Part shown: in pieces, positions 41,985 to 50,445 of the stretch | Numbering within the stretch: the stretch's first letter is position 1 | Layout of the letters: each line of letters starts with the position of its first letter | From: UBA2336 sp031395485 | Lineage (GTDB): Bacteria; Bacteroidota; Bacteroidia; Cytophagales; Cyclobacteriaceae | NCBI GenBank assembly: GCA_031395485.1 | Contig: JANNUS010000006.1 | Span: 186,001-250,000 of the forward strand | DNA length: 64,000 nt | Direction: 5' to 3' | Translations under genes and position numbers: made by a program | Notes under the pieces: generated by a model | Told to the model about the DNA's origin: nothing | Database searches by the model: none | The model's input: only the letters and a program-made list of their open reading frames with translations

Positions 41985-42126
41985 CCACTTTTTTAACATG
42001 TTCACTTCTTTAAAATTTAAGCTTATGTAAAAAATCTACCAGCACGATTACCCTGCCTACAGGCAGGCAGGCGGCATTCAAACTATACCGGATGAGCCGA
42101 TGTTTAACGTTTTAAATTTTACAACT

Positions 42127-42429
42127 ATGAAGCTAGAATTTCAATCCATCCACTTTAATGCAGACGACAAGTTGATCGACTTTATCCAAAAAAAAGTAGA
42201 CAAACTGGAAATGTACTACGACCGCCTGGTAGACGGTGAGGTTTTTTTGAGGTTAAACAACGAAGGCATTGATAATAAAACAGTTGAAATACGGGTAAAC
42301 GTACCTGGGACTCAGCTTTTCGCAACAGAGAAAGCCCGTTCCTTCGAAGCGGCCACTGACCAGGCAACTGAAGCATTGAAAAACCAATTGCAGAAATTTA
42401 AAACGAAAGTGAAACAAGGAAGGGCATAA
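42127..42429 (+). CDS. hpf: ribosome hibernation-promoting factor
   Basis: 100 residues from the ATG at 42127, a short-type HPF/RaiA. It has the beta-alpha-beta-beta-beta-alpha fold pattern 'QSIHFNADDKLIDFIQKKVD' and 'EKARSFEAATDQATEALKNQ'. It binds the decoding region of inactive ribosomes. It lacks the long-form C-terminal dimerisation domain. Upstream (42052-42074) is a short repeat with CCTGCCT/AGGCAGG arms. It ends with a strong bidirectional terminator. Confidence 0.93.
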   Translation: MKLEFQSIHFNADDKLIDFIQKKVDKLEMYYDRLVDGEVFLRLNNEGIDNKTVEIRVNVPGTQLFATEKARSFEAATDQATEALKNQLQKFKTKVKQGRA

Positions 42430-42441
42430 CAATAGGCATAC

Positions 42442-42474
42442 AAAAAAGCCTCCGAATAATTCGGAGGCTTTTTT
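42442..42474. terminator. bidirectional intrinsic terminator, hpf / metK
   Basis: GCCTCCGAA (42448-42456) and TTCGGAGGC (42460-42468) form a 9-bp stem with A6 before and T6 after; it serves convergent hpf and metK. Confidence 0.92.
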
Positions 42475-42493
42475 ATTTTAAATGGTAAGTCAA

Positions 42494-43747
42494 TTATAAT
42501 TTGAACGCTTTCTTCACCAGATCTACAAAATCCAACTTCTCCCACGGGAACAATTCAACTTTAACTTTCAGCTCATTCCTTCTACCTTTATTGAATGTCT
42601 TTTCAACAAGTTTAGGCTCGCGGCCCATGTGGCCGTAGGCGGCAGTTTCAGAATAAATAGGTGTTCTTAAATTGAAGCGTTGTTCAATGAAGTAAGGGCG
42701 CATATCAAAGATCTTCTCAACCTTCTTCGCAATCTCACCGTCATTCAGTTTTATTTTTGATGTACCATACGTGTTTACATAAAGACCAACCGGCTTTGCA
42801 ACACCAATGGCGTAAGCAACTTGTACCAATACCTCATCGCATACGCCTGCCGCAACGAGATTTTTAGCAACGTGGCGTGTTGCATAGGCAGCTGAACGAT
42901 CAACTTTAGAAGGATCTTTTCCGGAGAATGCACCACCACCGTGCGCTCCTTTTCCACCATAAGTATCCACAATAATCTTGCGACCGGTTAGTCCGGTATC
43001 ACCGTGCGGCCCCCCGATTACGAATTTTCCCGTTGGGTTAACGTGGTACTTAATATCATTACCGAAAATCTTTTGTACGCGCTTTGGAAGTTTCTTCATT
43101 ACCCGCGGTACAAGAATATTGATTACATCATCCTTGATTTTTTTCAGCATGGGTGCATCCTTATCAAAATCATCATGTTGTGTTGACACCACGATTGCAT
43201 CGATGCGTTGTGGCTTGTTGTCATCGCTATACTCAATCGTAACTTGTGATTTAGAATCAGGACGGAGATACGTCATTACTTTGCCCTCTCTGCGAATAGC
43301 AGCAAGCTCGCGTAATAGTGAATGTGCAATCTCCAGCGGAAGGGGCATGTAATTATCCGTTTCGTTGGTTGCGTATCCAAACATCATCCCTTGGTCGCCA
43401 GCTCCTTGCTCTTCTTTTTTCTTACGTTCAACGCCTTGATTGATATCAGGCGATTGTTCGTGTATCGCTGAAAGAATACCGCACGAATTTGCCTCGAACA
43501 TATACTCGCTTTTTGTGTATCCGATTTTGCGTATTACTTCGCGGGCAATGTCCTGAACATCGAGATACGCATCTGATTTAACTTCACCCGCCAGCACTAC
43601 CTGACCCGTGGTTACCAGTGTTTCGCACGCTACTTTTGAGTTCGGATCGTAGGCTAAGAAATAGTCGATCAGGGCATCAGAAACTTGATCGGCAACCTTG
43701 TCGGGATGACCTTCAGAAACAGACTCGGAAGTGAATAAATAGGGCAT
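42494..43747 (-). CDS. metK: S-adenosylmethionine synthetase
   Basis: 417 residues. All three domains are present, with 'TSESVSEGHPDKVADQVSDA' at the N-terminus, the ATP loop 'GAGDQGMMFGYATNETD' (about 115-132), the phosphate loop 'GGGAFSGKDPSKVDRSAAYA' (about 270-290) and 'FVIGGPHGDTGLTGRKIIVD'. It makes SAM from ATP and methionine. It is longer than the E. coli enzyme (about 384), as is usual in Bacteroidota. I saw no SAM riboswitch in its leader. Confidence 0.97.
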   Translation of the reverse strand: MPYLFTSESVSEGHPDKVADQVSDALIDYFLAYDPNSKVACETLVTTGQVVLAGEVKSDAYLDVQDIAREVIRKIGYTKSEYMFEANSCGILSAIHEQSPDINQGVERKKKEEQGAGDQGMMFGYATNETDNYMPLPLEIAHSLLRELAAIRREGKVMTYLRPDSKSQVTIEYSDDNKPQRIDAIVVSTQHDDFDKDAPMLKKIKDDVINILVPRVMKKLPKRVQKIFGNDIKYHVNPTGKFVIGGPHGDTGLTGRKIIVDTYGGKGAHGGGAFSGKDPSKVDRSAAYATRHVAKNLVAAGVCDEVLVQVAYAIGVAKPVGLYVNTYGTSKIKLNDGEIAKKVEKIFDMRPYFIEQRFNLRTPIYSETAAYGHMGREPKLVEKTFNKGRRNELKVKVELFPWEKLDFVDLVKKAFKL

Positions 43748-43789
43748 ATGTGGTTATAATTTTAAATGATGAATTACTCAATAAGGCGG

Positions 43790-43797
43790 CAAAGTTA
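43790..43797 (-). promoter_or_regulatory. candidate -7 element of metK
   Basis: The minus strand reads TAACTTTG, an exact TAnnTTTG, 42 bases before the metK ATG. A TTC stands 17 bases upstream at the -33 position rather than TTG. Confidence 0.5.
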
Positions 43798-43888
43798 GGA
43801 GTTTGGCAGTAATTGAAAAATCCCCTCGCCTCTGCCCCTCTCCATGGGGAAAGGGGTATGTGAGCGTGCGAGAACAAGGTGTAGAAAA

Positions 43889-44599
43889 CTAGGCTAAAAA
43901 AAGAAAAACAGTAGGCAGCTTCGGTAATTCCTTAGGCAGCTGTTTCCACTCTTTTATAGGATGCATTAAAATGGATTCTTGGGAACCTGTTATATCCACC
44001 GCTATGCACAATTGGGTTTCGGGGCTTAATCCTTTAATAAGATTAGTCGCTAATTGATTGTTGCGATATGGGGTTTCAATGAAAATCTGCGTTTGATTTT
44101 TGATCCTGGACTCCTTTTCAAATTCCTTTATTGCCACTAATGATTCTTTCGAATCAATGGGTAAATAACCGTGAAAAGCAAAATGCTGCCCGTTTAGTCC
44201 AGAAGCCATCAGGGCTAATAAAATTGAAGACGGACCCGTTAACGGAACAACCTGAATGTGATTTTGATGTGCATATTTTGCTGCTAAGGCTCCGGGATCG
44301 GCAACGCCTGGGCAACCAGACTCGGAGAGAATGCCCAAATTTTTTCCTTCCATAACAGGCGCGAACATTTCCTTCAACTCCGTTTCTTCTGTGTCTTTAT
44401 TCAAGACTTTAAAATCAAGTGATTCGATGGAGCTATAAATTTTTAGGCTACTCAGGTATCGTCTAGCTGTTCGAACATCCTCCGCTAAAAAGTGCTGAAT
44501 ATTTTGTAATTCATTTCTCACAGAAGCTGGTATTACAGCTTCTTGCGTACCGTCTGCTATTACCGTGGGGATTAAAAATACCTTTCCGCGCTGATTCAT
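43889..44599 (-). CDS. SAM-dependent methyltransferase, tetrapyrrole-methylase fold
   Basis: 236 residues. It is a paralogue of RsmI (16S rRNA ribose methyltransferase) with the family motifs 'GKNLGILSESGCPGVADPGA' (about 86-105) and 'VVPLTGPSSILLALMASGLN' (about 115-134), and 'AFHGYLPIDSKES'. It lacks the usual RsmI N-terminal 'LYVVATPIGNL' sequence and is shorter, so its target may differ. Its stop precedes metK by 141 bases; the hydrolase gene lies 3 bases upstream in the same transcript. Confidence 0.88.
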   Translation of the reverse strand: MNQRGKVFLIPTVIADGTQEAVIPASVRNELQNIQHFLAEDVRTARRYLSSLKIYSSIESLDFKVLNKDTEETELKEMFAPVMEGKNLGILSESGCPGVADPGALAAKYAHQNHIQVVPLTGPSSILLALMASGLNGQHFAFHGYLPIDSKESLVAIKEFEKESRIKNQTQIFIETPYRNNQLATNLIKGLSPETQLCIAVDITGSQESILMHPIKEWKQLPKELPKLPTVFLFLA

Positions 44600-44602
44600 G
44601 TT

Positions 44603-45370
44603 TTAATTCGCGTTTGCTAAAAAATTCTTCACAACATCTACAAACTCTTGTGGCTTTTCTGCCTGTACCCAATGTCCGGTATCCATCGTTACCAAAGAAG
44701 AATTAGGAAACAACTCTTTGATTCGCTGACGATCCTCATCCTTCACATAATGTGATTTACTTCCGCGAACAAACAGCGTTGGGCCACTATAAGAACCCGG
44801 AAATTGCATGTCGGCACTAATTTTTTCAAGATTTTTATCAATCACAGACAGGTTAATTTTCCAGGTAAATCCTCCAGTGGGTTGGCGTAACAAATTCTTT
44901 AGCAGAAACTGACGAACATCCGCCTCAGGCACATAGCCGGATAAAATTTCATCAGCTTCATTTCTTGATTGTACTGTATTGATTGGAACGGCTTTTAATC
45001 CATCTATAATACTATCGTGATGAACAGAGTAAGCCTTCGGTGCAATGTCAACTACAATTAACCGATCGAGCATTGTTGGATTCGACACCGCAAAATTCAT
45101 AGCGGCTTTACCTCCCATGGAGTGGCCAAGAATAATGGGCTTTTCAATCTTGTGCTCAAGGATAAAATCTTTTATGTCGTTTGCCAGCACGTTATAATCG
45201 AACTCATTGCTATGAGGAGACAATCCATGATTGCGTTGATCAATCATATAAATATGATATTGACTGGCCAGCATTTTCGATTGCGTAAGCCAGTTATCGG
45301 CTGAGCCCATGAGGCCATGAAGTATAATAAACGGCTGGCCGCTTCCCAGTTCACGAAAGAATAATTTCAT
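44603..45370 (-). CDS. alpha/beta hydrolase (YbfF-like)
   Basis: 255 residues. The alpha/beta hydrolase fold has oxyanion loop 'ILHGLMGSADNW', nucleophile motif GHSMGG (about residue 98), an acid in 'TLFVRGSKSHYVKDED', and catalytic His in 'DTGHWVQAEKPQEF'. This combination resembles E. coli YbfF acyl-CoA/ester hydrolase. There is no signal peptide. It is followed at 3 bases by the methyltransferase gene. The natural substrate is unknown. Confidence 0.9.
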   Translation of the reverse strand: MKLFFRELGSGQPFIILHGLMGSADNWLTQSKMLASQYHIYMIDQRNHGLSPHSNEFDYNVLANDIKDFILEHKIEKPIILGHSMGGKAAMNFAVSNPTMLDRLIVVDIAPKAYSVHHDSIIDGLKAVPINTVQSRNEADEILSGYVPEADVRQFLLKNLLRQPTGGFTWKINLSVIDKNLEKISADMQFPGSYSGPTLFVRGSKSHYVKDEDRQRIKELFPNSSLVTMDTGHWVQAEKPQEFVDVVKNFLANAN

Positions 45371-45519
45371 TTTGCTAAAATAGATAATAGTTTAGAAGTT
45401 GACCTTATGCTGCTCTGAGCAGCTTTGCAATCTTAGCGAGAGTATTTGCCGCGGAGATCACAGAGTTTATTCAGATGCACTATATGCTTACGAAAGCTGC
45501 GCAACGAATTTTCAATTGG

Positions 45520-45527
45520 TATATTTG
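45520..45527 (+). promoter_or_regulatory. candidate -7 element of lysA
   Basis: TATATTTG, matching TAnnTTTG exactly, ends 14 bases before the lysA ATG. No TTG is found 17-23 bases upstream. Confidence 0.4.
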
Positions 45528-45541
45528 AATTTTATTGAACG

Positions 45542-46774
45542 ATGGAATTAATCAAAGACGTCTACACTATTCAAAAGATAAATGTATTAGACATTTGCGA
45601 ACAGTTTGGAACCCCCCTATACGTGTATGATGGTGAGAAAATTGTTACACAACTCAACACGCTGAAATCGGCCTTTCAAGGTGTCGACCTCAAAATCAAA
45701 TATGCCGCAAAGGCACTCACAAATCTTTCTGTGCTCAGGTTATTAAGAAAGCATGAATCGGGAATTGATGTGGTTTCAATTCAAGAAGTTCAATTGGCAA
45801 TACACGCTGGTTTTAGTCGCGCTGAAATTATGTTTACCCCCAACGGGGTTTCGTTTGATGAGATTGTGGAGGCTGTTGACGCAGGAGTTTCTATAAACAT
45901 CGACAACCTACCTACGTTACAAAAATTTGGCGCGCGCTACGGAAAGACAAAGGCTTGTTCGTTGCGGTTAAACCCTGGAATTATGGCGGGAGGCAATTAC
46001 AAAATTTCTACAGGGCACAACCAGTCAAAATTTGGAATTTCTATTCAACAATTACCTCAAATTATTGAGGTTGTAAAGCAATTCAATATAAGCATTAGCG
46101 GTCTCCACATTCATACAGGCTCTGAGGTTAGTGATCTTGCTATATTTTTAAAAGTTGCCGATGTTTTATTTTCAACTGCTTCGCAGTTTCCTGCGCTTAC
46201 ATTTCTTGATTTTGGTGGAGGGTTCAAAGTATCATACAAAAAAGATGATGCCGTTACGGATATTTCGGCTCTTGGCAGCGCGCTGACAAAAGCGTTCATA
46301 CAGTTTTGTGAAAAATACGGCCGACCGATTCAGTTGGTAATAGAGCCCGGTAAGTTTTTGGTGAGCGAAGCAGGTGTATTATTGGCAAAAACCAATGTTG
46401 TAAAAGAAACACCCGAACTAATCTTTGTTCATATTAACAGTGGGCTTAACCACTTGCTACGCCCCATGATGTATGATGCGTATCATGAAATAATAAACGT
46501 CTCCAACCCAAAGGGTGTTGAAAAACTTTACAATGTGGTTGGCTACATCTGCGAAACAGATACCGTTGGGAGCGATCGAAAATTGAATGAGGTGAAGGAG
46601 GGAGATGTTCTTGCCATTAAAAATGCAGGAGCGTACGGATTTTCAATGGCCTCAAATTATAACTCAAGATTAAGGCCAGCCGAAGTTTTGGTGATTAATG
46701 GTGAAGCTAAGCTGATTCGTGAACGCGAAATATTTGAAGATCTGTTGAATAAACAGGTTGAGATAATATTATAA
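45542..46774 (+). CDS. lysA: diaminopimelate decarboxylase
   Basis: 410 residues. It is a fold-III PLP enzyme with the PLP-binding Lys (K57) in 'KIKYAAKALTNLSVLRLL', 'GLHIHTGSEV' and 'DFGGGF' for the phosphate, and active-site Cys in 'YICETDTVG'. It decarboxylates meso-diaminopimelate to lysine. The Lys motif is YAAKALT rather than the common YAxKAN, as seen in Bacteroidota enzymes. It stands alone. Confidence 0.94.
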   Translation: MELIKDVYTIQKINVLDICEQFGTPLYVYDGEKIVTQLNTLKSAFQGVDLKIKYAAKALTNLSVLRLLRKHESGIDVVSIQEVQLAIHAGFSRAEIMFTPNGVSFDEIVEAVDAGVSINIDNLPTLQKFGARYGKTKACSLRLNPGIMAGGNYKISTGHNQSKFGISIQQLPQIIEVVKQFNISISGLHIHTGSEVSDLAIFLKVADVLFSTASQFPALTFLDFGGGFKVSYKKDDAVTDISALGSALTKAFIQFCEKYGRPIQLVIEPGKFLVSEAGVLLAKTNVVKETPELIFVHINSGLNHLLRPMMYDAYHEIINVSNPKGVEKLYNVVGYICETDTVGSDRKLNEVKEGDVLAIKNAGAYGFSMASNYNSRLRPAEVLVINGEAKLIREREIFEDLLNKQVEIIL

Positions 46775-46831
46775 AAACTATCTGCATCCGGGCGAAAAAC
46801 CAAACCCAGATTGAAACGGGGGCAATTTTAT

Positions 46832-47086
46832 TTAGTTTTTTCGATTAACCCTTTCGATTGAATCAGCTTGTTTTTGAGTATTAGCAATTATTTGCAGCGT
46901 TTTCTCACGCATGTATCTTTCTTCGGCATGTCTAGCTTCTATTATTAACAAAAGTGAGTCAATAGTTTTCGTCTGTTGTTCAGCTTTTTCGTGCTCTTTA
47001 TTCATTTTATTTTGTTGCTTATATGTATTTACGGCCAAAAGAATCAACAAAACGAATAAAATCGATATGAGTATCCTGCTTTTCAT
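46832..47086 (-). CDS. small membrane-anchored coiled-coil protein
   Basis: 84 residues. One N-terminal membrane helix (about 4-21) is followed by a charged, helical, probably coiled-coil segment (QNKMNKEHEKAEQQTKTIDS, then EARHAEERYMREKTLQIIAN). The function is unknown. It starts 19 bases after the stop of the cysteine-rich lipoprotein gene and is likely co-transcribed with it. Confidence 0.65.
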   Translation of the reverse strand: MKSRILISILFVLLILLAVNTYKQQNKMNKEHEKAEQQTKTIDSLLLIIEARHAEERYMREKTLQIIANTQKQADSIERVNRKN

Positions 47087-47105
47087 AACAAAATTAGATT
47101 AAATG

Positions 47106-47699
47106 TTACGATGGGTTACAAAATGAATTACAGCACTCATCAATGATTGCATTTCGCATTTCTGAACAATGCCCCATGTTATTTCTTAAGCAATAAAGTT
47201 CAGCAAAGCCTGCTCCTGCTGTGCAGCCCAAGGTTGTATTATCCTGTGCGCTATTACCGCAGGATTCTTGTCCACAAATGGATGCTCCATTGTATGCCGC
47301 TATTCTTGCTGACTCTAAAGGGAGTAATGAATAGATACTCTCACCTAAACTCTCAGTAAATTTTATATAACTTGTAGTACTCTTGTTTGCCATCGCAAGC
47401 CGGGCATTACTATAAAAGTCACTATATCTATTATTCAAATTTTTATAATAGTAGTCGAATACAGCAAAATTCTCCTCTCGAATCTTTGAGGTAGAGTTTT
47501 CATTGTGTTCGTAGTACACTAAAAGGTAAGCATTAGCCATCATCGCTATAAAATCCTCATCCTTAAGAATTTCGTCCTGAATCTCTTTTTCACTTGCCTG
47601 TTGGTTATCGCAACCAAACAGACCTAATATAATTACAAAAACTAAAAATTTAACTCCATTTAGGAATTCTGGGGGGGTGGGGATAAAAGGGGCTTTCAT
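47106..47699 (-). CDS. cysteine-rich lipoprotein, unknown
   Basis: 197 residues. A hydrophobic segment with lipobox LFGC (Cys30) marks a lipoprotein. A helical domain (about 35-125) is followed by a C-terminal region with eight cysteines (about residues 141-195: ICGQESC, TLGC, LYC, GHC, DECCNSFC), probably disulfide-linked in the periplasm. The N-terminus before the hydrophobic segment (APFIPTPPEFLNG) is unusual. An alternative start at 47659 (MELNFLVFV) would be in frame with one more T in the T run at about 47650. No known domain is recognised. Confidence 0.7.
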   Translation of the reverse strand: MKAPFIPTPPEFLNGVKFLVFVIILGLFGCDNQQASEKEIQDEILKDEDFIAMMANAYLLVYYEHNENSTSKIREENFAVFDYYYKNLNNRYSDFYSNARLAMANKSTTSYIKFTESLGESIYSLLPLESARIAAYNGASICGQESCGNSAQDNTTLGCTAGAGFAELYCLRNNMGHCSEMRNAIIDECCNSFCNPS

Positions 47700-47812
47700 G
47701 CGTTAAGTGATCTGGGTTAACATTAAGATAAAGTTACCCTTTATATTCATTTTGCAATAGTAGATCTCTTTAAAGATACACTCGAATCTATATTTTGAAA
47801 TCCTATTAAAGG

Positions 47813-48865
47813 CTAAAACAAGCTCAAATTACCTCCTCTTCTAAATTTTGTTAAGTCGATGGGTGGCATGGTCTTGCCTGCAAAATATTTTTTCTTTGAT
47901 GTGCTGAAAAGCTGGTGAATAGAATCTGCAAAATTACCTTCACCGCGCATGCGCCTGTCAAATTGTGAGTCGTTTACACTTCCTCCATGCATTGACTTTA
48001 TTTGATTCCAGACTTTATCAAACCGATCCGGAAAATTTTTACGAAGCCAATCTTCAAATATTTTTCCTACTGAGCCATTCAATCGAACAATGGTCATTCC
48101 CGCAGTGAGCGCTCCATGATCTGCTGCAGCTTTTAGTACAGTTGGTATTTCACTATCATTTAAACCAGGAATGATGGGGGCATTCATGATACCAACCGGA
48201 ACACCAGCCTTCGATAATGCTTCAACCGTTTGTAAACGTTTCATGGCACTGGCAGTGCGGGGCTCCATCACTCTTCGTAAGTCTTCATTCAAGGTTGTAA
48301 TGGAAATGTATACATGCACAAGATTATCTTTTGCCAGATCGGTGAGCAAATCAAGATCACGCAGTATTAAACTGTTTTTAGTAATCATCCCCAACGGATG
48401 ACGATAGCGAGCAAAAACTTTTAATAAGTTTCGTGTGATCTCAAATTTTCGTTCCTGCGGTTGATAGCAATCTGTATTGCCCGAAACACTAATGGGAACC
48501 GGATGCCAGTCAGGTCGCAACAGAAATTTTTCCAAGAGTGTAGGGGCATTCCGCTTCACCATAATCTTACTTTCAAAATCAAGCCCTGCACTAAAACCAT
48601 AATATTCATGCGTATTGCGTGCATAACAATAGATACATCCGTGTTCACAACCCTGGTACGGATTAAGCGAATACATCATCCCTAAATCGGGACTGGTAAC
48701 TTTGTTGACAATTTTTTTGGGATGCTCCTGAAAAATTTGTGTCGTGGGTGAAGACAACAACGCCTCATCCAATCCTTCAATGTGGTCGGTGACATAGTGA
48801 GCCTTTAAAAATTTATTTCCCGTTTTAAGTTGCGCCCCGCGACCTTTAAAATAATCTTCCTGCAT
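47813..48865 (-). CDS. PA0069-family radical SAM protein
   Basis: 350 residues. The [4Fe-4S] motif is CEHGCIYC (about 73-80; Cx3Cx2C). 'YCYARNTHEYYGFSAGLDFE' following it is typical of the spore photoproduct lyase-like PA0069 group (SplB-related). The role of this family is unsettled; DNA-related or tRNA-related repair has been suggested from homology to SP lyase. It lacks the upstream Cys-rich region of true SplB. It is divergent from the PLP-enzyme gene. Confidence 0.9.
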   Translation of the reverse strand: MQEDYFKGRGAQLKTGNKFLKAHYVTDHIEGLDEALLSSPTTQIFQEHPKKIVNKVTSPDLGMMYSLNPYQGCEHGCIYCYARNTHEYYGFSAGLDFESKIMVKRNAPTLLEKFLLRPDWHPVPISVSGNTDCYQPQERKFEITRNLLKVFARYRHPLGMITKNSLILRDLDLLTDLAKDNLVHVYISITTLNEDLRRVMEPRTASAMKRLQTVEALSKAGVPVGIMNAPIIPGLNDSEIPTVLKAAADHGALTAGMTIVRLNGSVGKIFEDWLRKNFPDRFDKVWNQIKSMHGGSVNDSQFDRRMRGEGNFADSIHQLFSTSKKKYFAGKTMPPIDLTKFRRGGNLSLF

Positions 48866-48935
48866 AAGGCCAATGTACCCGCCTTTCGGTTCTCAAAAAA
48901 TTAACTTTACTTACCGTGACAGGAGCTGTCATAAA

Positions 48936-49799
48936 ATGTTACGCTATACCCAAACACCCATTCAGGAAATTCAAGATGTTGCTTTTGATAAAGCAGGCGT
49001 GCGGGTATTGATCAAACGTGAAGATCTTAATCATTCGTTTGTATCTGGAAACAAGTGGTGGAAATTAAAATACAATCTTGAAGAAGCGATAAAGCTTGAT
49101 CATACAACGTTACTCACATTTGGAGGCGCTTACTCTAACCATATTTACGCTACAGCAGCAGCGGCAAATGAACTTGGCTTGAAATCAATCGGGATAATTC
49201 GTGGAGAGGAGACGCTGCCATTAAATCATACGCTTTCGTTTGCTGTAGATCAGGGGATGCAATTGCAGTATGTGTATCGGGAGTTGTATCGAGTAAAAAC
49301 GGAGCAACACTTCATCAATCAACTTCATGAAAAATTTGGGAATTTTTACTTGATTCCGGAGGGAGGAACAAATTCATTAGCAGTGAAAGGCGTAACAGAA
49401 TTTGCTAAAAGTCTTGGAGACGATTTTGATTATTTATGTTGTGCTGTTGGAACAGGCGGAACACTAGCAGGGTTGATACAAGGAGTATCTGAAAAAAAGA
49501 AAGTGCTTGGTTTTTCTGTTTTGAAAGGTGGTGATTTCTTGAAAGAAGAAGTGAAAGAATTATTGGATAGCGGAACTCATGACAATTGGGAAATTGTAAC
49601 AGACTATCATTTTGGTGGGTATGGGAAAGTAAATTCGCAATTGCTCAAGTTTATTCAACGATTCAACGACAAGCAACAAATTCAGTTAGAGTATGTTTAT
49701 ACAGGGAAGGCCATATCGGGGGTCTTTGATATGATCAACAAAAATATTTTTTCTAAAGGATCAACTATCTTGTTTATTCATTCAGGAGGAGTTCGATAA
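48936..49799 (+). CDS. PLP-dependent deaminase/desulfhydrase (ACC deaminase family)
   Basis: 287 residues from the ATG at 48936; upstream codons to 48873 are untypical. It belongs to the fold-II family of ACC deaminase and D-cysteine desulfhydrase: PLP Lys in 'FVSGNKWWKLKYNLEEA', 'TFGGAYSNHIYATAAAANEL' and the phosphate loop 'CCAVGTGGTLAGLIQG'. Which substrate it uses (D-cysteine, ACC or another) cannot be told from sequence. It is 8 bases from the divergent radical SAM gene when measured from the longest frame. Confidence 0.9.
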   Translation: MLRYTQTPIQEIQDVAFDKAGVRVLIKREDLNHSFVSGNKWWKLKYNLEEAIKLDHTTLLTFGGAYSNHIYATAAAANELGLKSIGIIRGEETLPLNHTLSFAVDQGMQLQYVYRELYRVKTEQHFINQLHEKFGNFYLIPEGGTNSLAVKGVTEFAKSLGDDFDYLCCAVGTGGTLAGLIQGVSEKKKVLGFSVLKGGDFLKEEVKELLDSGTHDNWEIVTDYHFGGYGKVNSQLLKFIQRFNDKQQIQLEYVYTGKAISGVFDMINKNIFSKGSTILFIHSGGVR

Positions 49800-49801
49800 C
49801 C

Positions 49802-50407
49802 CTAATCTCTTTTCAATCCCCTCAACCACCCTCCAATACTCCAGCGCGTGCTCTCCTGTACAACAATCCCGCCATCGGCAGCACGGTTAACTTTTTCAAC
49901 GGTGTAGAAGGCTGATGGCAAAATTGCTTTCATCTGGCTCAGTAAACTTTCAAGATGTTCACGTTGCAATACCGTAAACACCAGATTCTCGTGACCATCC
50001 GGACCTTCGGCATTGACCTTCGTATAACGAAACTGATTTTTGTTTAAAAACGCAATCAACTCAGCAACATCTTTACGGGTAATAATTCGAACGATCACTT
50101 TTCCATACGCAATGCGTTCTTCAATCATCATACCTACCAATATACCCATCGCGAATCCTCCGGGGTATGCGACATAGCAAATCCAATTATCCATGTGTTC
50201 AAAAATCTGACGAATAGCCATGAGCCAAATGAATGATTCAAAAAAACCAAGTATAGTAGAAGTTAGTCTTCTCCCACCTAAAACATAAATAATTCGAATG
50301 GTATTGATGGACACGTCCGTAATACGCGCGAGAAAAATCAGCAGCGGCAACAGAAAATAACTGAAGAGTTCATCAGAAATGCCGAGATTTATAAAAAAAC
50401 TTTCCAT
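49802..50407 (-). CDS. DUF2179/DUF5698 membrane protein (UPF0316)
   Basis: 201 residues. Three hydrophobic segments (about 12-32, 40-62, 75-95) with 'ARITDVSINTIRIIYVLGGR' and 'GGFAMGILVGMMIEERIAYG' are the UPF0316 pattern. The C-terminal cytoplasmic DUF2179 domain follows (about 105-170), a small sensor-like alpha/beta domain. Function unknown. The 38-base gap to radA upstream suggests a shared transcript. Confidence 0.9.
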   Translation of the reverse strand: MESFFINLGISDELFSYFLLPLLIFLARITDVSINTIRIIYVLGGRRLTSTILGFFESFIWLMAIRQIFEHMDNWICYVAYPGGFAMGILVGMMIEERIAYGKVIVRIITRKDVAELIAFLNKNQFRYTKVNAEGPDGHENLVFTVLQREHLESLLSQMKAILPSAFYTVEKVNRAADGGIVVQESTRWSIGGWLRGLKRD

Positions 50408-50445
50408 ATCAATTTAAAAGCGCAAAGATTGAACGAGAAACCTCA

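Noticed and set aside
43748..43888. SAM riboswitch before metK
   Set aside because: The 141-base gap contains a promoter-like box only 42 bases from the ATG, and no conserved SAM-aptamer core was seen.
47106..48865. Radical SAM gene next to a small cysteine-rich protein, as in a RiPP (sactipeptide-type) cluster
   Set aside because: The radical SAM protein has the PA0069/SplB-like sequence and no SPASM domain; the Cys-rich protein is a 197-residue lipoprotein, not a short precursor; there is no exporter or protease gene next to them.
47813..48865. Spore photoproduct lyase
   Set aside because: The host type does not form spores, and the sequence fits the PA0069 group better than SplB.
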